DNA of 64,000 bases. It comes from Macquaria australasica (taxonomy: Eukaryota > Chordata > Actinopteri > Centrarchiformes > Percichthyidae). Positions 1 through 11,529 of this stretch are shown piece after piece (position 1 is the first letter of the stretch; each line of letters starts with the position of its first letter). The stretch covers positions 248,001 to 312,000 of the forward strand of contig SEMN01000488.1 of the NCBI GenBank assembly GCA_005408345.1, written 5' to 3'. The notes beneath the pieces were generated by a model that worked only from the letters and a program-made list of their open reading frames with translations, made no database searches and was not told the DNA's origin. The position numbers were made by a program, and so were the translations under genes.

Positions 1-3000
1 CTGCTTCAGACTCCACCTGCAGGGAGGGACAAACACAGGTTAGGAATGGTATCTTAGCTATGAAACACAGAGACAATGGTCATGTGTAAAAGGTCACATT
101 ATATTGTAATTGAGATAATAGAGTAGTGTTAGCATCGTAATGTATTTCAATTCAATTCAATTCAGTTTATTTATATAGCGCCATATCATAACAAAGTTAT
201 CTCAGGGCACTTTTTCGAATAGAGCAGGTCTAGACCGACTCTTTATATTTACAGAGACCCAACAGTTCCCACCATGAGCAAGCACTATGCGACAGTGGCA
301 AGGAAAAACTCCCTTTTAACAGATAGAAACCTCGAGCAGAACCAGGCTCAAGGTGGGCGGTCATCTGCCTCGACCAGTTGGGTTGAAGGGGGGGAGAGAG
401 AGAGCAGGAGGAAAGAGAACACACAGCAGCACAATACAGTTCCACATAGGGATGTAAGGCAATAGCTATGGTAATGGCATTGATGTTAACACCAACAGAA
501 ACAACACTAAGAGCAACATTATAATAGCAATACTAATAACAAGAGCAACAACAGCTCTACATTTCCCTCCACCTGCACAGGAAGCAGGAAGTTGCGGTAA
601 AGTCAGTGAAACCACTGACTCAGTGAAACCACTGACTTTACCACTATTTCAAGAGTAAAACATAAAATGCCACTTTTGCTAAAAGGTTGGAAAGGAGGCA
701 GTGATGCACAGGATTAATGAGCCCCTTTGACACAGCTGTTTGGAATGGAAAGTGGATTTCAAAGACAGGAATACAGCAAACTATCTGAGTGCTGTCCCCC
801 TGTTATGTCACTATGCCACATCAGTTTGGCAACAATTATGAATATCAGCATCCGCATTTATATGTCACTGTAAATTTCTTTGAAAAGTATGTCACAATCA
901 TCTACATAACACATTACTATGTCACAATAACTTGAATGACAATACATTGTCACCATCATTTGCATTGAAGTATAGAACAGAATGTACTCACCTGTTGGTA
1001 TTGGGGTCTATAATTGAAGAAGTATACAGATAACCTCCAGTTTTTGACCCAGTCACAGGGATCTTTATCTGCAACAAAATGCAAATTCAAATGAATCAGC
1101 ACAAGTGTAGACAGAAGCTCTTCACAACATGATTGTGTGGTACAGCTGCCCATCATCTGAATCCCTCGATCGACACACACACACACAGATAGACAGACAG
1201 AATAACAGAAGATACACAAGTCAAGACAGCTCACAGCAGACAAACATATGAAAGACATAGTGCCACAACAGTAGTAACACTAACACATAGTCCAAGGTGT
1301 TACATAGACCTGACATTGTGACCCGTGCAGTAATGATCCAACGTGGAAGTTTAGGACAATTACAAGGACAAGGTAGCCAAACAAACATTTGCATAGCGAT
1401 GCACAGGTGACCAAGTCGGCAGCACTGTTTCATAGAAACAGTCTGGTGAAAGGTCCTGTCAAACACAGAATTACACATTTTGATGACTTTCTAAAACACA
1501 GTACCTGTGCAGTGCGCTGATCTACGCGGTTGTTACTGTCAGTTAGATGGATGTTGTGGACTTTTAAAGGCGGGGCCCCCAGGCTTTCCATGGCAACTGG
1601 ACATGCTTCCAACTTCTCCAGAGCCCGTCTGTGGTAGTCTGACTCAAAGAATTTCTCTAATTGGACAGTAGATAGAAAGGTACAAAACAGTAAACAAAAA
1701 TGAAGAGAGTTATAAAATATTAATAAGTGAAAGTGCTGAAAACAGTTGAAATGTTGAAGTGTAATGACTGAGAGCAGTTGAACTTTTCATTTAACGATTA
1801 CTAGATGAAAGAAGTTAAACTGTCAGTTGAGGAGTAAAAGATGCGAGCAGTTGGATAGTTAGTTGACATGTAGCAGGGGAAAGCAGTTGCAAGGTCAGTT
1901 AAAGTGTAAGCTCTGAGAGAAGCTGAACTGTCAGTTCACTCATATGGACTCAAACACTACAGATGCACAACCTCTAAGTGAAGTGAAGACACACAGCATG
2001 GGAAACTCAAACGGAAAATAAGTTTTTTTTATAGATGGATAACTACTGGTAGTTGTTTATTGTCTCAGTAGAGATATTTATTTTCACAGCCTGCACCATA
2101 AAAAATGTGAAGATACCTGAAACTAATCTGTATTCTCACCTCTACCAAAAAATACTCAATAACTAGAATAAACACTACAAAAAGGAAATTTAGGCAAGTC
2201 TGGGATAATTTCTTCCTGTATTTTAAGGGTTCACTGCATAAAAATGGTGTGTGAAAAATCAAAGGCTAGATATTATCCTGGCTGAAACTGTATGATGTAT
2301 TAATATGGGTGCATTTGTAAAATGCTTTATGTGCTGTAATTGTCACCAAAAGCTAGAATAGCCGGTTCTATTACAATTCATATATCTGCCAAACAACAAA
2401 CCAAGACATCTTTGTTACATTGTCACTACAGACAAGCAAGATCAGTCATCAGAAGGAAGTGAGACAGTCTCAAAGTGGCCCTGCTGCTGCAACACATTAT
2501 TTGATCTTATTTTTAGAGTTTGATCGATAGTCTCATTCAGTGTTTTTACACAATTAATATGAATGTTTGTATTACTTTGTTCTATTAGAATTGTGCAGCA
2601 CTTTGGTCAACTACGGTTGTTTTTTAAATGTGCTATATAAATAAATAAAAATAAAAAAATCGACCTGAACTCCATTGAGAAAACAAGCATTTTTAAAAGT
2701 TGTTTAAAGCAAATATTCACCTCGCTTTACTCACTCGAGTTTGACCGCTGGACACACCATTACTGTTGTACTGCAATGCGGAGCATCTGTCCATCTGTCT
2801 CCGGTGAGTGGCAGTTTCATATGGCTTACTACAACAGTAAGAACCCAAAATAAACAGATTTTGCTGTGATTTAATTGCAATAAACGTGTCAAAAGGATGC
2901 TGAAGTAACTACATCATGATGCCAAATTGTAAAAAATCTGAACTCAAGCTTTGTGAGGTCTGTCCACAAGACAACAAGCAAACAACTTTTAAAATGCTTG

Positions 3001-4713
3001 TTTTCTCAATGGAGTTCAGCTCAATCAGAGCTATGCTATGGTAACATTGTAGCTGCTCTATCACACACTCAAAATAACGTAATCTAAATCAGGTATAAAT
3101 ACGGCAGTGACGTTATTGTATATACACATATATATCTACATGTTGTGTAACTTAAACTCACATTCATTTATGTTTATTATTGATGACAGCAGCTGTGCAG
3201 CCATATATTTTGTGTAGACACTCACAGTGTGTTCACTACAGCTCAGTTAAATTAAATGTTTTCTATGCTGCAGATACCTTGCCACTGGTGACTCATTCAG
3301 GATGAATGGCTTTTGTGACACAGGTCACGCGAATATATCACCCGAGTTAAAATATTTCAACTCACGCGAATAGGCGGAAGATGCGAATTTCGTCTCTGTA
3401 TTGACTTTGTATGTAATATCACCGCCAGAAACGCTCAATTCGCTTTTGGCGGGGACACACCATGAGGTTGCGGCTGCTTAGGTGCAGTGGAACCAGCAGG
3501 TAGCCCTAGCTAACGTCGCGTTTGGAGAACACAGAGAAGCTATGACCTTTTCCTTGCCACCACCAGGTTGGAGATCCAGGGGGATCTGTCCACCTGCTCG
3601 ATTATGCCTGCCTCTAGCCATTTCTGCAGCTCAGCAGTTATGTCATCAGACAGGGCTTTTTCACACATTGGAATCTTAATTTGTACAAAGATGTTCATGT
3701 CATGTGCGCAAGCTGGTTGTCTGTATGTTTATAATGTTCAATAAAAATAAAACAAAAGAGATCCAACCCTGAAAGATGGACTCCACCAGAAGTCCATCTA
3801 GTGAGGTAACAATAACACAACAGTAAGAAAACAGAGTACATTATATACAGTATATAGTGAGTAGTGACTGACAGTGTTGACTAGCCAATTTTGTTGTGCT
3901 TAGCAATTTCAAAGACACTGATTGGTCAGAAGCTGGAGGTCCACCAACCCTCTCTAACCCCATAATGATTTAAATAAGGGATATTTAAGTGTTCATACTG
4001 GGAAGTTGATGTACCTCAAAAAAATAAGTATTTTTGGGCCAGTGACGAACCCAGAAGTTGTAATTACACGGTCTGGCCACTATGTCAAATTGGCTTCAAA
4101 GCCCAGTGCACTTCCTGGGGGATTGGGTGGAAACGAAAACTCCATTCTCATCACCAAAGTTACGCTTACTAACTTGTGGACACACACATGACTTTATTGT
4201 GCGTTGCCCATGCAAACTCTCGCTCTTACATAACAACAACCTCCTTTACGGCTGTTGCGAAACTCTGCGTGTACAGCAGCAACTACAGCTATTAGTGTGG
4301 CTCATACACAACAGTGCTGCTTTCACATTGTGTAAGTGCAGAAAGCAGGCGGATTGTCAGTTTAAATGTAAGCGATGAAACCAGTTGAAGTGGAAGTGCT
4401 GGAGATAGTTGGAAGTATGCACCGTAAGCAGTAATTCAACTGATATCAGTTTAAGTATCAGTTGAATTGTAAGAGAATAAAGCAGGTGGGATACAGCATA
4501 AATACACAGAACCATTTTAAAATTTAAAGTGATACCCCAACTTGCTTGTGCTGGTTTACACACTGCTCCACATTTCCTAGACGCACAGAAAAACCAACCC
4601 ACATTTCATTCGTACTCACTCTGCAGCAGATAGTACATGGTGCCGACCCCTCCACCGGTCAGCACTGTGGTGAAGATGGCGAGCTGCTGCAGTTGACTGG
4701 TGGAAACCCTCAT
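1..4713 (-). CDS. coa1: COA1-like cytochrome c oxidase assembly factor (3' end cut by window edge)
   Basis: Spliced minus-strand gene. Coding exons: 4713-4620 (ATG at 4713; 31 codons plus 1 nt), 1656-1505, 1068-992 and the start of a further exon at 16-1. All junctions are AG/GT and the phases join without a break. Exon 1 encodes a short N-terminus with one hydrophobic segment (about residues 12-30, LAIFTTVLTGGG then MYYLL), as in this single-pass mitochondrial inner-membrane protein. Exon 2 carries the family hallmark LGAPPLKVHNIHL (compare human LGPPLNIHYLKL). Exon 3 reads IKIPVTGSKTGGYLY (human LKIPVSGSKSEGLLY). The last exon begins RWSLKQ (human RWHLDE). COA1 (MITRAC15) is a remote TIM21 relative that helps early assembly of respiratory complexes IV and I. 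An acceptor-like site at about 4726 suggests a 5'UTR exon further upstream. Divergent neighbour BLVRA matches vertebrate synteny. The family call comes from remembered human sequence; confidence is high because four exons agree. Confidence 0.9.
144..432. repeat. Teleost interspersed repeat (LINE/SINE 3'-module type), long copy
   Basis: Starts with an ATTCA-rich run and TTTATTTATATAGCGCC, then the GGGCACTTT and TCTAGAC blocks, ACCATGAGCAAGCAC, and the AAAAACTCCCTTTTAACAG and CTCGAGCAGAACCAGGCTCA blocks. This string of modules recurs throughout fish genomes. A short copy of its first about 100 bp lies at 6388-6490. It sits in the last intron of the COA1-like gene. The ORFs in it are not genes. 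Confidence 0.75.
2665..3019. mobile_element. Non-autonomous DNA transposon (MITE) with about 40-bp terminal inverted repeats
   Basis: The left end (2665-2705, CTGAACTCCATTGAGAAAAC...) is the reverse complement of the right end (2980-3019, ...GTTTTCTCAATGGAGTTCAG) with a single A indel over about 40 bp. The 275-bp interior has no ORF. No clear target-site duplication is visible, so the superfamily is open. It lies in intron 1 of the COA1-like gene. An AT-rich LINE-like tail with an ATAAATAAA run abuts its left side. Confidence 0.7.
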
Positions 4714-4740
4714 CTCCCCGTAAGACTGCACAGACAGACA

Positions 4741-4910
4741 CTGTCGCTGGTGATTTTAATCAAACAGACCTCAGAACTGTTTTACCTAAATTCCGTCAGC
4801 ATGTCCACGACCCCACCAAGGGGAGTAATACCCTAGACCATATACAACCATTTCTGGCAGCTACAAAGCCCTCCCCTGCCCCGATTTTGGTCAATCAGAC
4901 CACATGAATG
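4741..4910 (+). mobile_element. LINE endonuclease fragment (same type as 52.9-54.1 kb)
   Basis: Translation gives the AP-endonuclease landmarks of a non-LTR retrotransposon: AGDFN at the start, then LPKFRQHV, the TLDH motif, and after a frameshift near 4860 YKALPCPDFGQSDH. Catalytic-type Asp and His residues of GDFN, LDH and SDH are present, but the frame is broken and both flanks are missing. It begins 28 bp beyond the COA1-like start codon, so it may have replaced or displaced the original 5' region of that gene. The DNA to about 5270 may be further LINE sequence, but I could not recognise it. Confidence 0.65.
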
Positions 4911-5402
4911 AATGAGTCTAGTCACTTACATAACCCATCCCAACCCATTATTCTGACACAATAACTAGCAACAAACCAAACATTCAGGCATGCTAGCCCA
5001 CCATCATCTAACAGCACCCAAACAAAGGCCTACAAGCATAAACATCCACCATATTTCCCTGCTTCTCCTGCTTACTCCCAGCTGAATAAAAAGGCCAAAC
5101 TATCAGACAAAAAGTTCAAGTGTGTTCAGACGGAGCTACAGCAGCTCTACAGGACTGTTTTGATGTTCAGAGATGCCACCACCCAGGAGAACCACTTCAG
5201 TCCACACACAAAAAAAATCCACTTAGATAATCAAATCAAATCTACAGATCTATTCTGCTGACTACTGACAGTGAAGTTCAAATGGCACCGCCCACTCCTG
5301 AGTGTACATAGCCTGTGACGTTACCCCGGGCCGTGTCTGATAGGCTGTATAGCGTGTGTGACTGTAGCGCGGGTCTGCCGGTTGGGGACGGACCCGGCCC
5401 AG

Positions 5403-5424
5403 GGTGTGTGTGTGTGTGTGTGTA
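5403..5424. repeat. (TG)n microsatellite
   Basis: About eleven TG units next to a GC-rich stretch with several CpGs (5285-5400). The CpG stretch could be promoter DNA for the COA1-like gene, but no initiation signal is evident. Confidence 0.8.
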
Positions 5425-5859
5425 TAGGCCTACTGTATAGAAGGGACAGCAAACAGCACACATACACACACAAAAAAATCTCCCTACCAAAGTTAAAACC
5501 AAACCTACACCACTGGCCTGGACAAATAAAAGAAAGCTGCAGCATTAACAGCGGAGACGCCTCACATTATTCGTCCCCTCAATCTCACTCCAGCTGACTG
5601 CTGATATTCAGTGTTGAACTCCACACGACAGCTCTGTGTTTGCAGCTTCAACACTGTATGCTGTCTCTCTCTTCTAACTAAATCTGAAAGCGTTCTCACC
5701 TTGCTTTACACCAGCGGGACTCTGCTCCGTTTACATCCGTACACGTCACACACACTGTCGCCAATTGAGTGCGGGTGTGCTCCACTAATACTCTGGCGTG
5801 TGCCTCTCGTGTTCGGCCAGGCGGCGTCTGTACTCAGACTGTATACAGTCTAAAGAGAT

Positions 5860-8690
5860 GACAACATTTTTCTTCTAGAACACTCAGTCAATATTCCATA
5901 AATCTCGGGCTTTTTTGTTTTTAGGAGCATACATGCTTAAGTGACATTACTAAGAAGAAATTACATCATTTAAGAGTTTGAAGAAATTCATATGCTGGAG
6001 AGTTTTGATTTTCTTAGAACATTTTTGAAAGAAACAATGTACCAAAAGTACATTTTTTTCTTTCAAAACCTCTCTGTCAAGCATAACATATCCACCCCAT
6101 CAGTCAAAAAACATTTTTAATGAAATTTTCAAAATGTATTTGTATAAAACAACATGTTTTGTGTGCAGTGTTAGCTTTGATCATAGAGAATTTCGGCCAT
6201 ATTACTTTGAATCTTTCCACCCCCGGGGTAAAATATATGAGCCTGAGCCTGAGCTTGAAAAATGTGTTTTATTGCAGGTACACCATATTCTTATTGCTAT
6301 GAAATACAAAATTCTATGTTTGGTTATGATCAAAAATCATAAAAGGCCAATCTGAACAGTTTCCATGGAATGACCCAACTGCAATTCAATTCAATTCAAG
6401 TTTTATTCATATAGCACCATATCATAACAAGGTTATCTTAGGGCACTTTTTCATATAGAGCAGGTCTAGACAGACTCTTTATAGCAATGCGTTTTAACGT
6501 TTCATTGTACATAAAGCACCCCGGTACTAGAGTCCCAGACCAGCACTCACATTAAAGTGTCAATGTCTCCTCTGACTGCATCGGTCCGATCACAGGATTC
6601 TACCCAGAATAATCTGGGACAGAAGAGGTTTGCTTATTGTCCTCATCCAAACCCTTTCCTACTGGCCTGTAATACAGACTCTGTAAGGACACTTGAGTTG
6701 ACGACAGGTCTGTCCTAAAATGTAAACTGCTCACTGTGCAGCTTTTTAAGCTGCAATTATACTTTTTCTGCAATGGGGAAATGTTGATTTTCTAAACAGT
6801 AGTGCAACCACCAATAAGGCTACAACAACTAGTACCAGAAAGATTCCTATTCTTTTCTTAGCATTAAAGTTATACTGCTATATTTGGAGTTAAAGAACAG
6901 GCCTGGTTTTAGTTCAAGTTCAAAAAACAGTTAGTGGATAAAACTGTATATGAAAACACAGATGGTGTTCTATGAAGGGTCGCTGTTTATCTTTAACATC
7001 TGGCCAAAGACATTTAACTGTGTTGCAGTGGATGTTCACTTCTTCTCAAGACTATTTGTATTTGTTATATTTGTATTTGTCATTTCCTTCTACTCTCTGA
7101 CACCTAACTCTCCACTGTAGAACAGGGGACTTTTGTTGCATCTCTTTCTCCCTTCTTTCCTGTCATCTCTCTACTAGGGCTATCTACAAAGTCATAAAAT
7201 GCCCCCCCAAAATTACATTATTTTAAAAACATGCAAAGATTAATTTTAGCAACAAAAAAAAAAGATCCAGAAATCACAAAACTGCTCAAAAGCCTTCCCA
7301 TGGATGAAGCTGTTGTTGCAGGCTCCCTGGCAGCAAGTGGGTCTTGGGGGCCAAAAATTCAAGAAAATTGCAAAAAAGTTTTTATTCTTGGCTGAGGTGG
7401 ACCATTTTGTTTGTTGATAAAAGCAAAATGTACAATGGAAATGAAAACATCAGATTTGTGTGGAGCGATGAGACTGTAACCGTCTTCAAATTAATACATG
7501 AAACAAACATAAATGCCACATTTCCATCATGTTTTGTACATTGTTTTGCACTGTTTGAGGTTTGACTGGCACTAACCAACTACTGACATTGGTATAATGG
7601 TAGTGGATGGAAACACATTAATTTCGCATTTTCTCAAAATTTGGTTAAAATTTGCACTATATTTGGATGGAAATCTAAGTAGTGTCTCAGTAGACGATTC
7701 CTCATCAACTCCTCCTTTATTAATTCTCACTTTGGGTTGAATCAGCACATGAACCCGCAGTTTTAATTTCTGTGCAACTTTAGCAAGTCCGTCTGTATCT
7801 GCTAGGCCTCCTTGGACCTTTCCAGCCGCTTCACAGTTTCTACTGCATACACACACATCATGTCCTTACACAGACTTGCATTTCAACATATTTTCACATA
7901 ATAGAATCAGCTCTTCATTACATTCATAATTTAAATCATGTTGTTTGCTGACATTTGTTTTAAAAAGATTATTTTTCAAAACTACTCTTTCATTCAACTT
8001 AGCATTGCTCCATTACTATTCCTTCAATATCAATATCATTATCAACCAATTAGGGACTGATCAGGTGTTAACACACAGTCACATTACGAATTACATTGAC
8101 TATATGCTGTTTCATAACTGATTTTACCCCTCCCCTCATAGTGAGAGGTCTTCCTGTTGCTAGTGTTTTTTCCCCTGCATCCTGGATAGGAAGTGTGCAA
8201 TTGTAGACTAAATATGGCATAATGGACCACTGTTTATTTCAAAGACTCAAAGAAATGCAGCAGAGAAACCACAGCGTGTGGCTCTATAAACTCCAGCCTC
8301 CTTTGAAAAACAAGAGGGGGACGTTTTTATCTCTTATCTACGCATTACAGGCTGCATAACTCCATGGGTGTGTCTCAAAGTGATTCTGAGTTTAGTAGGT
8401 ATTGAACTGCCCATGGAGTTCGTCATGCACTGCATGTCCATCTCCCAAGAACATTCCCAGAATGCTCTATTACCCACTACTGTAATATGGGCAGATGCTA
8501 AACAAACCTAAATGAATGTTGTTACCTGCAGCTCTGTTTACCATGCCATAATATCTAGTTGAAAGGCCTCCTTTTAGAAGCAATATTATTGCACAATTTG
8601 TACAATTGTAAATTACTTTTCTATTTTGCATACTTTTCTTTTTCTGTTCATTGTTATGTTCACTTATATGTATTATTATAATACAGTGCC
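5860..8690. other. Intergenic stretch, mostly featureless
   Basis: AT-rich spacer. Apart from the short teleost repeat at 6388-6490 (TTTTATTCATATAGCACC..., GGTTATCTTAGGGCAC...) I see no exon, RNA gene or intact element. The ORFs here are short and have no protein-like composition. Confidence 0.5.
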
Positions 8691-8699
8691 AAAGGTCTT

Positions 8700-9255
8700 C
8701 AGTTTAATCCGTCAGTTTCCTGATGAGTGGAAGGCTCCAGCGAAGGCTCCAGCTTACGTGAGCAGCAGGGACTGGTGAAGCTGGGATATGGAAGACCCTG
8801 GCATCCCGGAGCCAGGAGCCCGTGCCAGAGCAAGCTGCTGTGGTCGCTGGCGGAAGGCTGGCGTTGTCCTCTGGGGCAATGGAGTCGACTGCGGCAGCGA
8901 TGGACTGTTGTTCGGTTTTCTCATGCTCTCCTTCCTGATGAAAGAGGTAGACAGGGAGATGCGGAGGATTCGTCAGGTGAAATATAGTGGTCTTGTATGT
9001 TGAGGAGTTATGAGCTGGGCGGGATACAGACCATGGAAGAGACTGTGTAGACGCTTCCTGGACAGCTTTTGGATTACAGAAAGCGGGGTCTCAGGCACGG
9101 AGCCAGCAGAGAAGTTTTCAGCTTCTGTTGCTGGGTCTGCTGGCATGGGTTGATGGAAACTTTGAAAGCAGTCGTCCTGATTTTGTCCGAATAAATCATC
9201 ATCTGATGGGAACTCCATAGAACAGTTCCCACTTCTCAACAGCCCTGCAATCACC
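8700..9255. other. Unidentified GC-richer segment, possibly once coding
   Basis: Open on both strands for 80-90 codons. The minus reading (9254-8973) has a protein-like acidic stretch (FPSDDDLFGQNQDDCF) and an acceptor-like TGATTGCAG just upstream. The plus reading ends near a donor-like CAG|GTGAAA at about 8977. I do not recognise either. It could be an exon of an unseen gene or part of an old element beside the DIRS copy. Confidence 0.2.
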
Positions 9256-9312
9256 TGAGCTTCCCCACCTGCACCTCATTCCCTAGTAAGGCTTCACTAT
9301 GTATACCAGTTC

Positions 9313-11493
9313 TATGTCGTACGTGCTCTGCCCTCTAACGGACTTCGCTATAGGTTTATCCCCTCGTGGCTCCGCCTCGGCACCTGAGTCAAAGTCCTTG
9401 TACTCGCCGCCCAATCAGGGGGTAGCACTCTCCTTATAAAACCCCAGTACGCGCATTGCTCGTCTCCCTTTTTTTTACTCAGCAACCTGAGACTAGTCCA
9501 TGAGCTTGTCACCATCCGGTGTCGCGGTACTAGATTGGAATATTAGCCTACGGAAGATTACTAAATATGGCTGTTTTTCCTGTGCCTAGCTTCCTTACTT
9601 GTCGGCGGACTCACACAACACCTACTAAGGTCCTTGTTGGGCCTGCAGCATCAAGGTGAGTTGGACACCTGCCTTGTGGGAGCGCGAGCGTCGGGCACGG
9701 TATGCCGAGGCTGGTCGCTCCCTCCATGCTAGCCAGACGCTGACAGTGCGGAGGGTGGCGGCTTGGTGCAGGGCATGGGCCGACTTGACAGGTTGGCCAG
9801 CCGCGGGGAGGACCTCGGCCACATGTCACGGTCCCGCTTGATGTGTGCGGCACAGGTAGGCCACGCGCACCTCTGGCTGGGCCTGTCCTCCATGCAGGGG
9901 AGGGAGCAGCGTCTCCTTCTCTATACTTTCCTCTCCACTAAGTCATTCGTCGGTCCAGACATCCAGACGATTATCGAGCGCCTGGATAGCACCAGGAAGG
10001 CATCTGATCACCTCAGCTCGCACCAGTGGCCCCAGCAGACTTCCCTTCGCCAGCTGCAGCAGCAGCCACAGCGGTAACAGTCGCAGGATCGGCGGCGTTA
10101 TCGCCACGCGGTGGGGTCCAGCAGGGTGGCATCCACCAGCGGCACCGCTTAGGGGGAGAGGTGTGAGAATCTTGACCTACATAGATGACTGGCTGATTCT
10201 CGCTGCATCCAGACAGGAGGTGGAAGCCCACACAGCGCTGGTCATTCAGCATGTCACGTGGTTGGGCTGCTACACATGAGGAATCTGCAGCACTGGTTTG
10301 TGCGGCTCTGGCTGCACCCATGTCGAGACAAACGAAGCCAGCTCCATGTACCAGCACTGGCATGAAGGGACGTGATGTTCGGGGATTCACAGATGCCTCC
10401 CTAGCCAGTTGGGGCAGGACCTTCAACCAGGCCAGTGTGGGGGGCATGTGGCCAAGCTCCTCCCGTCACATCAACCTACTGGAACTGGTTGCGGTGCAGC
10501 TCAGAGGGAGGCATGTCCTGGTGTGGTCAGACAACACCACAGCGTTGGCCTACCTCAACAGACAGGGGGGTGTTCGATCCCCGGCTCTGCACAGGCTGAC
10601 GGCGTTGATCCTAACCTGTGCGGATCGCCATCTGTTTTCCCTAAAGGCCCGTTTTTTCTAGCGTCCCTCAACATGGGGGCGGACAGGATGTCCCGTGAGG
10701 ATCCGTCCGAGAGAGTGGAGCCTCTCCCCGGAGGTGGCGGCACAGGTTTGTGAGCAGAGCGAACGCCCAGTACCTCCTGAGGTTCTCCCTGAGGCTGACA
10801 GACAGCCCCCCTACCCCCCACCCCCTCCTGGAGGTGGATGCATTGCCCCATCCAAGTTGGCCCCCCGGGCTGCTGTATGCCTGCAGCTGATGATGCAGCT
10901 GCTCCACAGGATCTGGACGCAACATTTGCCTGTGATAGTGGTGGCACCAGAGAGTTCTGGGGCCAGGTGGTTTCCGGTTCTGGTTCAGCTAGTGGAGGTG
11001 GGCCCGTGGCCAGTTCTGCCTTGTTTCTGCCTTGATGGCTCTTTTCAGGGGTGTCTCAGTGGCAGACATCTGCTTAGCCGCCTCCTGGTCCTCCACTTCT
11101 ACCTTGTGCAGTCATATCTGAGGGATATGGCTGCTAGTTCTGTATCACATTCTGTGCTTGGTGCACGGGTGATGGAACCGTCGTCCAGTACGGACGGAGG
11201 TTCGGTGTGACGACGCCCGCTATGGCGTGTGTCATCGCAGCCTGGCAGAGCACATACGACATAACGGTTACGTAGTGTAAACCCAGTTCTATGAGTATGT
11301 GCGAGGCCCTCTAACTACCAGCCCAGCTGGCCCTGGTGGCGGTTGCTGAGTCTTCAAGGGAGACGAGCAATGCACGTACTGGTGTTTTATAGGGATGGTG
11401 CTACCCCGATTGGGCAGCGATACAAGGACTTTGACTCAGGTGCCAAGGCGGAGCCTCGAGGGGATAAACCAATAGCGAAGCTCGTTAGAGGCA
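9313..11493 (+). mobile_element. DIRS-like tyrosine-recombinase retrotransposon, copy 1 (internally deleted)
   Basis: Ends are inverted. The left arm from about 9331 (CCTCTAACGGACTTCGCTAT, then TTTATCCCCTCG, GGCACCTGAGTCAAAGTCC) recurs reverse-complemented at 11300-11493. Just inside the right arm, 11240-11300 (GCAGAGCACATACGACATAA) complements the outer left end, as in the DIRS internal complementary region. Coding remnants, in order: a gag piece (9641-10077, with FVGPDIQTIIERLDSTRKAS), an RT piece with the YIDD box (TYIDDWLILA, about 10172-10203), RNase H (FTDASLASWG, then HINLLELVAVQLRG, SDNTTALAYLNRQGG; 10380-10590), and a recombinase C-terminus (GVSVADICLAASWSSTST, about 11050-11103). 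Most of RT and nearly all of the recombinase are gone, and frameshifts and stops abound, so it is dead. A second copy lies at 48968-50302. Confidence 0.85.
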
Positions 11494-11529
11494 TGTTTAT
11501 TTGAAAACCTGAAACCAGTCTGTTTTTTA

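Noticed and set aside
956..1258. 100-codon minus ORF covering COA1 exon 3
   Set aside because: Frame differs from the spliced COA1 frame; the correct reading of 1068-992 is IKIPVTGSKTGG.
5358..5597. ORFs through the (TG)n microsatellite
   Set aside because: Composition is driven by the repeat; no homology or splice logic.
10013..10947. Minus-strand ORFs of 130-144 codons in the DIRS element
   Set aside because: Antisense shadows of GC-rich RT/RNase H coding.
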